Source: a bacterium (GTDB taxonomy: Bacteria; Ratteibacteria; UBA8468; B48-G9; DTJG01). From it: a stretch of DNA of 25,357 nt. The notes beneath the pieces are model-generated. The model had not been told where the DNA came from. It saw only the letters and a list, made by a program, of their open reading frames with translations, and did not search any database. Below, in pieces: positions 9,348-16,224 of this stretch. The DNA lies in the NCBI GenBank assembly GCA_026418655.1, contig JAOAAW010000010.1:1-25357 (forward strand), in the 5' to 3' direction. Position 1 is the stretch's first letter, and the number at the start of each line of letters is the position of its first letter. The position numbers and the translations under genes are program-made.

Positions 9348-10304
9348 TCAAACAAAAATATCTTTCAATGTGTCTTCGGGGGATGGATATGGAGAATCCA
9401 TAGCAAACTTTACTGCTTCTTCAATTTCTATCCTTACTTTGTCTTTTATCTGTTCGAGTGTTGCTTCTGAAATTCCTAGTGAAATCAAATATTTTGTAAA
9501 TCTCTTTATTGGTTCGTTTTCTATCGCTTTCTTTTTTTCTTCTTGAGGCTGATACAAGGCCGGATCTCTTCTTGAATGCCCTGTGATTCTGTATGTTAAT
9601 AGTTCCAGTAGTGCCGGTCCATTACCCGCTCTTGCTCTCTCAACAAGTTCCAGAGACCTGCTATAAACCTCAAGAACATCATTTCCATCGATTGTAATAC
9701 CTGGCATTCTATATGCTGATGCCCTTTCGGAAATTCTTTCCACTTTCATAACAAGGGACACGTGTGTTGAGGCACCATAAAAATTATTCTCCACAACGTA
9801 GACAACCGGTAAATTCCATATTGATGCCATATTTAAAGATTCATGAAATGTACCTTCATTTGTCGCTCCGTCACCCATGAAACATACAGCAACATAATTT
9901 TGTTTTTTCATTTTAAAAGCCAATCCAAGCCCTGTAGCTACTGGTATACCGCCACCCACAATAGCAATTGCGGGAACAACTCCTTTTTCAATATCACCCA
10001 TATGCATAGAACCGCCTTTCCCTCTACAGCAACCAGTTATCCTTCCAAAAAGCTCTGCCATCATCTCCTTAATATCCATTCCCATTGCAATGCAATGTCC
10101 ATGAGGTCTGTGAGTGGTTGTTATAACATCTCCTTTCTTCAGCGCTGAACACACACCAACTGCACATGCTTCTTGTCCCTGATACTGATGAATTGTTCCA
10201 GGCATTATTCCTTCAAGAAATAAAAATTTAACCCTTTCTTCAAATTCTCTTATCAAAACCATTTTTCTGTAGAATTCCAGTAGTTTATCTGTTTCAATAT
10301 CCAT
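9348..10304 (-). CDS. 2-oxoacid/acetoin dehydrogenase complex E1 component, alpha subunit
   Basis: A 318-residue thiamine-diphosphate-binding subunit of the PdhA/AcoA family. Motifs seen are FEERVKFLFLEGIMPGTIHQYQGQEA, GKGGSMHM, the thiamine-diphosphate/Mg motif beginning GDGATNEG and ending VVENN, and the loop YRITGHSRRDPALY. The frame opens 26 codons upstream inside the E2 gene, but the ATG at 10304 is the convincing start: it has GGGAGG at 10315-10320 and gives the family's normal N-terminus. The start lies four bases past the E2 stop. With E1-beta it forms the alpha2beta2 decarboxylase. No specificity residue lets me separate pyruvate from acetoin or another oxo substrate. Confidence 0.92.
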   Translation of the reverse strand: MDIETDKLLEFYRKMVLIREFEERVKFLFLEGIMPGTIHQYQGQEACAVGVCSALKKGDVITTTHRPHGHCIAMGMDIKEMMAELFGRITGCCRGKGGSMHMGDIEKGVVPAIAIVGGGIPVATGLGLAFKMKKQNYVAVCFMGDGATNEGTFHESLNMASIWNLPVVYVVENNFYGASTHVSLVMKVERISERASAYRMPGITIDGNDVLEVYSRSLELVERARAGNGPALLELLTYRITGHSRRDPALYQPQEEKKKAIENEPIKRFTKYLISLGISEATLEQIKDKVRIEIEEAVKFAMDSPYPSPEDTLKDIFV

Positions 10305-10308
10305 GTTT

Positions 10309-11385
10309 TTATTCCTCCCGAAAAGACCCAGATTCCATAAAATCCTTAAGTTCTCTGAGGAACTGGCCGGCTGTGGTACCATTTACTATTCTATGGTCAC
10401 AAGCTAAAGTTACATTACAGATATTTCTGATAATTGGAGTATCATTTTCAATAACAAATTTTTTTGAAATTTTCCCGATAGCAAGTACTCCAGAATGACC
10501 AGGATAAATTATTGCGTTAAATTGATCAATGGGATACATCCCAAGATTACTAATCAAAAAACACGCTCCTTCCATTTCCTCGGTCCGGATTGTTCCCTGC
10601 TCAATCTTTCTCAGCATCTCGTCAATGTTTTTATTGATTTCAAATAGAGTCAAACAGTCAGCATTATGTATCACGGGTGTAAAAAGTCTATCTTTAAATG
10701 AGGCAGCAAAAGCAATAGAAATTCTTTCCCTCTCTCCCATACTATCTCCCAAAATAAATCTATTCATCACTGGCATCCTGCCTATACACTTCGCACACGA
10801 GAAAATAAAAAAGGCATCATAATAAATTTTTATATTTTTTTCTTTTAGTACGTTTGCCCTGAATTCTATTATTTTGTCCATTATAATGGAAGATGTAAAA
10901 TAAACAGCAGGAATTTCAAGATGGCTTTTTGTGACCTTTTTTATTATAGTTTTCTGATATAATGATATTTGTTTTCTCAGCGGTAATGTTTCGCTTGATT
11001 TTTTTGCTGCCTGTAGAATATCATCCCTAGTAATTAGTCCATCTGGTCGATTAATCTTTATATGGTCGATATTTACTCCAAGTTTTTCAGCGAGATTTTT
11101 TAAAGTAGGTGAAATTTTAGAAAATTGGCGTTCTTTATCTATTCCATCCTCCCTGTCAACATATGCAATAACTGAACCTTGTTTGATGGTTTCACCTTCT
11201 TTATACAAAATATCAACAATTTTGCCCTCGGCAATTGATTCTAATTCTACAACTGCCTTATCAGTTTCAATTTCAGCAATTATTTCCCCTTTTTTTATAA
11301 AATCTCCTATTTTTTTTCTCCATCTAACAATTGTTACTTCTTCTACAGTCGTTCCGATATCTGGAATTTTTATAGGAATCGCCAT
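10309..11385 (-). CDS. Dihydrolipoamide acyltransferase (E2), single lipoyl domain
   Basis: A compact 358-residue E2. It has one lipoyl domain at residues 1-80 with the lipoylated Lys43 in EIETDKAVVE, a peripheral subunit-binding domain at about 92-130 (SPTLKNLAEKLGV...LITRDDI), and a CAT-like catalytic domain from about 140. The catalytic motif reads DHRIVNG: His331 is present, but the usual Asp of HRxxDG is Asn335. The linker regions are short compared with multi-lipoyl E2 proteins. The ATG at 11385 follows AGGAGA, which lies inside the end of the upstream isomerase gene (one-base gap). E2 precedes E1-alpha and E1-beta, the reverse of the common order, and no E3 (lipoamide dehydrogenase) gene is in the window; E3 is presumably supplied from elsewhere. 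Confidence 0.9.
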   Translation of the reverse strand: MAIPIKIPDIGTTVEEVTIVRWRKKIGDFIKKGEIIAEIETDKAVVELESIAEGKIVDILYKEGETIKQGSVIAYVDREDGIDKERQFSKISPTLKNLAEKLGVNIDHIKINRPDGLITRDDILQAAKKSSETLPLRKQISLYQKTIIKKVTKSHLEIPAVYFTSSIIMDKIIEFRANVLKEKNIKIYYDAFFIFSCAKCIGRMPVMNRFILGDSMGERERISIAFAASFKDRLFTPVIHNADCLTLFEINKNIDEMLRKIEQGTIRTEEMEGACFLISNLGMYPIDQFNAIIYPGHSGVLAIGKISKKFVIENDTPIIRNICNVTLACDHRIVNGTTAGQFLRELKDFMESGSFREE

Positions 11386-11386
11386 T

Positions 11387-12388
11387 TTATCTCCTAGAAT
11401 TCAATCGCGGGTTTCCTCCAAGGATCTCTCTTATAAGAGATGAAACCAGATTTCCATCTGAAGATTTTATTACCTTTTCAATCCTATCCAGTCCAATCTT
11501 TTCAATTCTTTCAAAAAGATATCTTATCCATTCAAAAGAATTTCTGGCAGCAGCAACTTTTTCTTCTCTATAAGGAAAAATATCCAGGGTTAACCAACCA
11601 TCATATTTCAATTTCAAAAGCCAATACATCAGTTCAAGATATTCAACAACATGAATGGAACAAACAAGCAAATCATCATCCCACATCCTGTAGTTATCGT
11701 TTAAGTGAAGGTATGAAAGCATTCTGTTTCCTGCAAGTAGGGATGCCGCTTCTGCCATATTCTCGCCTGCAGCAAGGCTATGACCAACATCAAGAAGACA
11801 TCCTGTATTTTTTATCCCTTGGAGGAGAAGAATCACCTTTGCTGCATTGCTTACAAAGCAATGTGTCCTTGGTTCTTTTATCTTATATTCAACAAGTACT
11901 TTCACTTTTTTGTTGTATTGGGCGCACTCTTCAATTGCGTCTCTCATTCTTTTCCATGCATCCAGATAGTCTGCCTGGAATGGGTAATCATACCCATCCT
12001 GACCTGGCCAAATATCAACATAGCCACAACCCAGTTCTGCAGCCCAATCAATGCTTTTTTTTATTTCTTGTATTGCCTGTTTCCTTATTTTTGCATCAGA
12101 AGAAGCAATGCTTCCATTCCCCCATTTTGCCTGAGTCCATAAGTCAGGAACTATCATACATATTTCAAATCCCTTGTCCTTAAAAAGCTTCGAAACATAT
12201 CTTATATTCCTTTCATTAACATGCCAGTTACTGACCAGTTCCAAACCATCAAGTCCTTCAACTTTTGAAGCAAGATCCAACATTTCTTCCATGGTTCTAC
12301 CGCCCTTACCATATCCAGAAAGACAAAATCTGTCGGCACATGATCCAAACGTTGGTAGACAGGCTCCTAATTTATATTTTCTAAACAT
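11387..12388 (-). CDS. TIM-barrel sugar isomerase/epimerase resembling L-rhamnose isomerase RhaI
   Basis: A 333-residue xylose-isomerase-like TIM barrel. Candidate metal ligands are Glu167 (VLVEYK), Asp200 with His203 (CLLDVGHS), His228 (YLHLND), the acidic run Asp237-239 (WDDDL) and a final Asp269 (LTLDIF). The DxGH, then HxND...DDDL, then a terminal Asp instead of Glu resembles the RhaI-type rhamnose isomerases more than typical hydroxypyruvate or inosose isomerases. The family interconverts aldoses and ketoses with Mn/Co. It lies directly after the RLP gene (33-base gap, GGAGAAA before the ATG) in an operon with a RhaB-like kinase, which supports an aldose-ketose isomerase role. An epimerase is the main alternative. 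Confidence 0.82.
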   Translation of the reverse strand: MFRKYKLGACLPTFGSCADRFCLSGYGKGGRTMEEMLDLASKVEGLDGLELVSNWHVNERNIRYVSKLFKDKGFEICMIVPDLWTQAKWGNGSIASSDAKIRKQAIQEIKKSIDWAAELGCGYVDIWPGQDGYDYPFQADYLDAWKRMRDAIEECAQYNKKVKVLVEYKIKEPRTHCFVSNAAKVILLLQGIKNTGCLLDVGHSLAAGENMAEAASLLAGNRMLSYLHLNDNYRMWDDDLLVCSIHVVEYLELMYWLLKLKYDGWLTLDIFPYREEKVAAARNSFEWIRYLFERIEKIGLDRIEKVIKSSDGNLVSSLIREILGGNPRLNSRR

Positions 12389-12421
12389 TTTTTCTCCATG
12401 TTTTATTGCAGATTATTTCCT

Positions 12422-13762
12422 TCATATTACCATTCTTTTAGGATGAAACTGGGGTGCGACCCTCAACCATGGTGTTTTTGGTCTTTCAAGATATCCCCAC
12501 TTTTCAATGGCTTTTCTCAATGCTTTATTCTCAGGTTTTTTAGCATATTCAACAATATGAACACCTTCCATAACTGCTGCTATTGCCTGTTGCCATGCCT
12601 GGGCGCCGGCAGTATAGCCATCAGGATGGCCAAGCATACCTCCTCCAGCAGGAATTACTATATCACAACCATACTCGCCTATAATAATTGGTGCAAGTCC
12701 AGGATAAACTCCTGCGCAGGGCATCGGAAAGGTTTGTCTGATTTTTCCCAGCGGTGCAAGCTTTACATGCGCTGTTCTGAGTCCTTCTTCAAGGCTTACC
12801 ATTGGAATCGAAGACCAGTACGTTGGCGTTAGCATTAAGTCAGCACCACAGACGCGAGCAAGCTTTGCAAACACAGGCCAGGAAATTCTTGGCTGCGCGG
12901 CAATCATATGAGAGGCATGCCATAGAATCGGTACATTTATTTCCGGGTCAGATGCTATCTGTCTTAAAACAGGTAATCCTGCTGAATAGGTTATAAGTAA
13001 ACCCGTGGCACCATTTCTAACTGCATTACGGGCTCGTTCTACTATTTTATCGGGTTCGTGAGTTATGCTGAGAAAATATATCACTTTTTTTCCTGTTTGT
13101 TTTTCAGCCGCCTGGAGTTTTTCTAAAACTGCATCCAGTCTATCAAGATAAGTATTATTGTACACGTCTGAGGTCATCTCATCATCCTTTACCATGTCAA
13201 CACCGCCAATCGCAGTTTGATAAACCTGATTGGCTATCTGCTGTGGTGTCATCCCCATTTTCGGCTTGATAATATGAAGTGAAAATGGTCTTTTTTCTAT
13301 ACCTGTAAGTTTTCTGATGCCCTCAACACCAAATTTTGGACCAGAGAATTTATCAAGTAAATCCGAAGGAAGATATATATCAAGTAGCCGAATATGCTGG
13401 GAATATGCAAAACAATTACCAGCAATCGAAAGCAACATCATTGGTAGATTATCTATCCAGGCATCTATCGGAAAAGCAAACTGGACAACAGCTTCCCTTG
13501 TGTACTTGTCCTGCGATGGAATTTCATAATAACCCACAATTTTACCGGAAAGTTTTTTTCTTACATTTTCTGTATCTTCCTCCACCTTTTCCCATGTACC
13601 GGTTGAACCTTCTAAGGCAATTGATTGGAGAAGTTCAAAATGATCAATAAATTCAACTCCTTCAAGCCGATCCTTCATATGATATGTCGCAATAATATGC
13701 GTTTTTAAATCAATACCATCCATTGTGTTGAGAAAAATTTCAGGCAAATGAAATCTTTCCAT
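12422..13762 (-). CDS. RuBisCO-like protein (form IV RLP), non-carboxylating
   Basis: A 446-residue homolog of the RuBisCO large subunit. Counterparts of active-site residues are clear: Glu51, Thr56 and Trp57 in EGSTGTW (spinach E60, T65, W66); Asn116 (N123); Lys166 and Lys168 in IIKPKMG (K175, K177); the metal triad Lys192-Asp194-Glu195 in KDDE (K201 carbamate, D203, E204); and GGG 373-375 with GHPDG. By motif alignment the R295 position is Ala, H327 is Leu or Thr, the loop-6 Lys334 is Ser and Ser379 is Cys. It should therefore enolise a phosphorylated substrate with Mg but not fix CO2. Known RLPs act on methionine-salvage or apionate-type intermediates; no such companion genes are here. The ATG follows AAGGGGGG, 21 bases after the kinase stop. 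Confidence 0.94.
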   Translation of the reverse strand: MERFHLPEIFLNTMDGIDLKTHIIATYHMKDRLEGVEFIDHFELLQSIALEGSTGTWEKVEEDTENVRKKLSGKIVGYYEIPSQDKYTREAVVQFAFPIDAWIDNLPMMLLSIAGNCFAYSQHIRLLDIYLPSDLLDKFSGPKFGVEGIRKLTGIEKRPFSLHIIKPKMGMTPQQIANQVYQTAIGGVDMVKDDEMTSDVYNNTYLDRLDAVLEKLQAAEKQTGKKVIYFLSITHEPDKIVERARNAVRNGATGLLITYSAGLPVLRQIASDPEINVPILWHASHMIAAQPRISWPVFAKLARVCGADLMLTPTYWSSIPMVSLEEGLRTAHVKLAPLGKIRQTFPMPCAGVYPGLAPIIIGEYGCDIVIPAGGGMLGHPDGYTAGAQAWQQAIAAVMEGVHIVEYAKKPENKALRKAIEKWGYLERPKTPWLRVAPQFHPKRMVI

Positions 13763-13783
13763 AATCCCCCCTTGTTAAAATTT

Positions 13784-15256
13784 TTATTTATAAAGATGAA
13801 AAAATCTGTTGTATTGTATTTCCCATTCATCAGTATCTTCCGGTTCATAAACTTTCATTTCAAATGAACTGGCTATTATATTCCTTATTTCATTTAGGTC
13901 TCTTATCTGACCTTCTGCCAAAGCCTGTATGCATATATTTCCAAGTGCTGTTGCCTCAGCTGGTCCGGTAATGGTTTTCAGTCCAGTAGCATTTGCAATC
14001 ATCTGACACAAAAGGTGATTCCATACACCACCCCCAACGATACATATTCTCTCAAATTTTCTGTTCGTACATTGTTCAAGCTCCAAAAGAGCTCTTCTAA
14101 AACTTAATGCAATCCCTTCAAGAAGTACGCGAAAAATTTCGGATACATTTCCAATCGCTTTCTGCCCTGTTTTATCACAGTAAACGCGAAATGCGGATAT
14201 AACATCCTCCACTGAAAAGAAAACCCTGTCATTGGGATCAACAAAAGATTGAAACTTCTTTGATGCAGACGCAGAATCAATAATATCCCTGTAACTAATA
14301 CTCTTGTTTTCTTTTGATATCTGTCTATAAAGGTTTTCAAAAAGATACAACCCTGACATATTCCGGACAATAAGAGTACAGTTAAACCCCGGTTCATTTA
14401 TGAAACCTGCTTTAAATATCTCAATACCCAGGTACGGTAAATCATTAATAAAACCAAAAACCGCCCATGTCCCCAAACTTATAAAAAGCGTTTTACTATC
14501 AACAATCGGGATAGAAACAGCAGCACTGGATGTATCATGTCCGGCGGTTGCAACAATATTAATATCGTTTAAATTAAACAATTTTGAAATTTCTTTATTA
14601 ATTTTTCCTGAGATTGCACCTGTTCTTACAATATCAGGCATAATTTCAAGGGGCAGTGAAAACAACTTAAAAACTTCCTCACTCCATCTGCCTGTATTGA
14701 TATCAAGTAATTGTGATGAACCAGCAATTGTCAGTTCGCATTCAGATTGATTACAGAGGCAGTGTCTAAAAAAATCTGGTATCATAAGGAATGTTTTTGC
14801 TACATCAAAAATCCATGGAGACCGTTCCCTCAAAGACACCATCTGTGAAAGACTTGTCACTCTGTTTATCTGGAGACCCGTAATCCGAAATAGATCTTCA
14901 TCTTTTATTTTCTCACGTATTCTTGACTCTGCGAATTCTGTCAGACTATCGCGATAACAGTAAGGATTGTATACAAGTTGCCCATTTTTATCCAGGAATA
15001 TAAAATCAACACCCCATGTGTCAATACCTATAGATTTTATATTCCCGAGATCCAATTTACTGCATTCTGAAATGGATTGTAAAACATACTTCCATAGGGT
15101 AAGGATATTCCATCTTAAACTACCGTTGATATAAACAGGTTCATTAGGAAACCTGAATACTTCCTGAATCTTGATACCATTATGATTTAAAACACCACAT
15201 ATAGCCTTTCCCGAAGATGCTCCTATATCAATGGCAAGATATAGATCATCCTTCAT
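13784..15256 (-). CDS. FGGY carbohydrate kinase, rhamnulokinase (RhaB) family
   Basis: A 490-residue two-domain sugar kinase. RhaB-type motifs run in order: AIDIGASSGKA (residues 8-18), LRWNILTLW (48-55), IDTWGVDF (78-85), NPYCYRD (97-103), TGLQINRVTS (127-136), the catalytic-Asp region ATAGHDTSSAA with Asp241, SLGTWAVFGF, and VGGGVWNHLLCQMIANATG then GPAEATALGN. The family phosphorylates ketoses such as L-rhamnulose, L-fuculose or L-ribulose at O1 or O5. An earlier ATG at 15289 exists, but 15256 has AGGTG at proper spacing and gives the family N-terminus. The start overlaps the regulator gene by 11 bases. No rhamnulose-1-phosphate aldolase accompanies it; the next gene is the RLP. Confidence 0.92.
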   Translation of the reverse strand: MKDDLYLAIDIGASSGKAICGVLNHNGIKIQEVFRFPNEPVYINGSLRWNILTLWKYVLQSISECSKLDLGNIKSIGIDTWGVDFIFLDKNGQLVYNPYCYRDSLTEFAESRIREKIKDEDLFRITGLQINRVTSLSQMVSLRERSPWIFDVAKTFLMIPDFFRHCLCNQSECELTIAGSSQLLDINTGRWSEEVFKLFSLPLEIMPDIVRTGAISGKINKEISKLFNLNDINIVATAGHDTSSAAVSIPIVDSKTLFISLGTWAVFGFINDLPYLGIEIFKAGFINEPGFNCTLIVRNMSGLYLFENLYRQISKENKSISYRDIIDSASASKKFQSFVDPNDRVFFSVEDVISAFRVYCDKTGQKAIGNVSEIFRVLLEGIALSFRRALLELEQCTNRKFERICIVGGGVWNHLLCQMIANATGLKTITGPAEATALGNICIQALAEGQIRDLNEIRNIIASSFEMKVYEPEDTDEWEIQYNRFFHLYK

Positions 15257-16106
15257 TCTTACACCTAAGAAGTCTGTTTGTAAGATCATTTAATTTATTA
15301 ATATCCCATAACTTCTTTTTATACCTTGCAACCAGAAGATACGTGGCATCTATAAGACAAAGTTGAGCGATACGTGATGAAAGAGCCGCAACTTTCACTC
15401 CTGTTTCAGGAAAAGAGGTTATGAAGAAAAAATCTGATACTTTACTCAAAGGACAGTTCTTGTAATTTGAAATTCCACATGTGATCGCATTTTTCGCTTT
15501 CGCAAGTTTTAAACTTTCCACAGTTATAGATGAGCTTCCAGAATGTGAAATACCGATTACTACGGTATTTGAATCAACTCTAAAACTCTGAATCAGTATT
15601 TGATAATAATCAGTGTATGCCTCAGCCTGCAAATTGAGATGTGTAAACCTGAGTGCGGCATCCCGTGCAACATTTCCAGAACCACCTATTCCAACAAATA
15701 ATACTCTTTTTGCCGATGTTATTATCCTTGCGAACCTTCTTAATTTTTCAATATCGGTTATGTTATATGTGTCTTTAAGGCTTTTTATATTACCATGAAA
15801 AACCTTGCTGACAATTTCTTCATCGGTATCATCCGGATTTATTGCAACAAACATTTCGTGCAGTGGACCTTCAAAATTTCTTACAAAACCTATCTTCATT
15901 TCAGAAAAGTTTTTATATCCTATTTTCCTTGCAAGACGACTTACAGTAGCAGTACTTACCCCGGCATTTTTTGCAACCTCATAAATGGAAAGAAACGGAA
16001 CTTTCTTCTCTGCCACTGATAGATATTGGGCGAGTCTTTTCTCTGATTCACTCAGATACGGCATGGACGACTGAATTTTCTCCAATCCATAATCTATTAT
16101 TTTCAT
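15246..16106 (-). CDS. RpiR-family transcriptional regulator (HTH plus SIS domain)
   Basis: A 286-residue regulator with an N-terminal HTH_6 domain (about residues 10-75; LSIYEVAKNAGVSTATVSRLARKIGY) and a C-terminal SIS sugar-phosphate-binding domain (about 115-245), including VGIGGSGNVARDAA and ISHSGSSSITVE. RpiR proteins sense phosphorylated sugars and usually control the operon they sit in. An open frame extends to a TTG at 16163, but that TTG is part of the promoter's -35 hexamer, so I choose the ATG at 16106, even though no strong Shine-Dalgarno precedes it. As first gene of the operon it probably autoregulates and responds to a phosphorylated pathway intermediate, perhaps the kinase product. 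Confidence 0.9.
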   Translation of the reverse strand: MKIIDYGLEKIQSSMPYLSESEKRLAQYLSVAEKKVPFLSIYEVAKNAGVSTATVSRLARKIGYKNFSEMKIGFVRNFEGPLHEMFVAINPDDTDEEIVSKVFHGNIKSLKDTYNITDIEKLRRFARIITSAKRVLFVGIGGSGNVARDAALRFTHLNLQAEAYTDYYQILIQSFRVDSNTVVIGISHSGSSSITVESLKLAKAKNAITCGISNYKNCPLSKVSDFFFITSFPETGVKVAALSSRIAQLCLIDATYLLVARYKKKLWDINKLNDLTNRLLRCKNEG

Positions 16107-16134
16107 GTTATTTTGTTTCAGATTTTTAAAAGTT

Positions 16135-16163
16135 ATTGTAATTTTCTTACAGAATATTGTCAA
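16135..16163 (-). promoter_or_regulatory. Near-consensus promoter of the RLP operon
   Basis: On the minus strand TTGACA (16158-16163) and TACAAT (16135-16140) are separated by exactly 17 bases, matching the sigma-70 consensus at 11 of 12 positions. Transcription would start near 16128, about 20 bases before the regulator ATG, and read through all seven closely spaced genes down to 8310. Confidence 0.85.
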
Positions 16164-16191
16164 GCATCAAAAAAGACTTCTTCAACGATTG

Positions 16192-16201
16192 TATTGCAAT
16201 A
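16192..16201. promoter_or_regulatory. Perfect 10-bp palindrome upstream of the operon promoter, possible operator
   Basis: TATTGCAATA is a perfect palindrome about 28 bases upstream of the -35 hexamer of the RLP operon and 24 bases past the ATPase stop. Its placement would suit a regulator site, for example for the adjacent RpiR protein, but short AT-rich palindromes are common and I see no second copy. Confidence 0.25.
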
Positions 16202-16224
16202 ATGGTAATCATCCAGGCTACTTT

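Noticed and set aside
10304..10382. Upstream start of E1-alpha inside the E2 gene
   Set aside because: The ATG at 10304 has a GGGAGG ribosome site and matches the usual N-terminus; the extra 26 residues are translated E2 sequence in another frame.
11440..12183. Long plus-strand open frame of 247 codons opposite the isomerase gene
   Set aside because: It is antisense to a well-supported gene, has a Ser/Phe/Gln/Leu-rich shadow composition and no ribosome site.
84..13762. RLP as part of methionine salvage because metX and metW are in the window
   Set aside because: No mtnA, mtnB, mtnD or mtnK genes are present, the kinase is RhaB-type and the met genes lie on the other strand more than 10 kb away.
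12422..13762. True CO2-fixing RuBisCO
   Set aside because: The loop-6 lysine and the R295/H327 counterparts are missing and there is no phosphoribulokinase or small subunit gene.
16106..16163. TTG start at 16163 for the RpiR regulator, adding 19 residues
   Set aside because: The TTG is part of the -35 hexamer of a near-consensus promoter whose start site lies downstream of it, and the extra residues do not look like the family.
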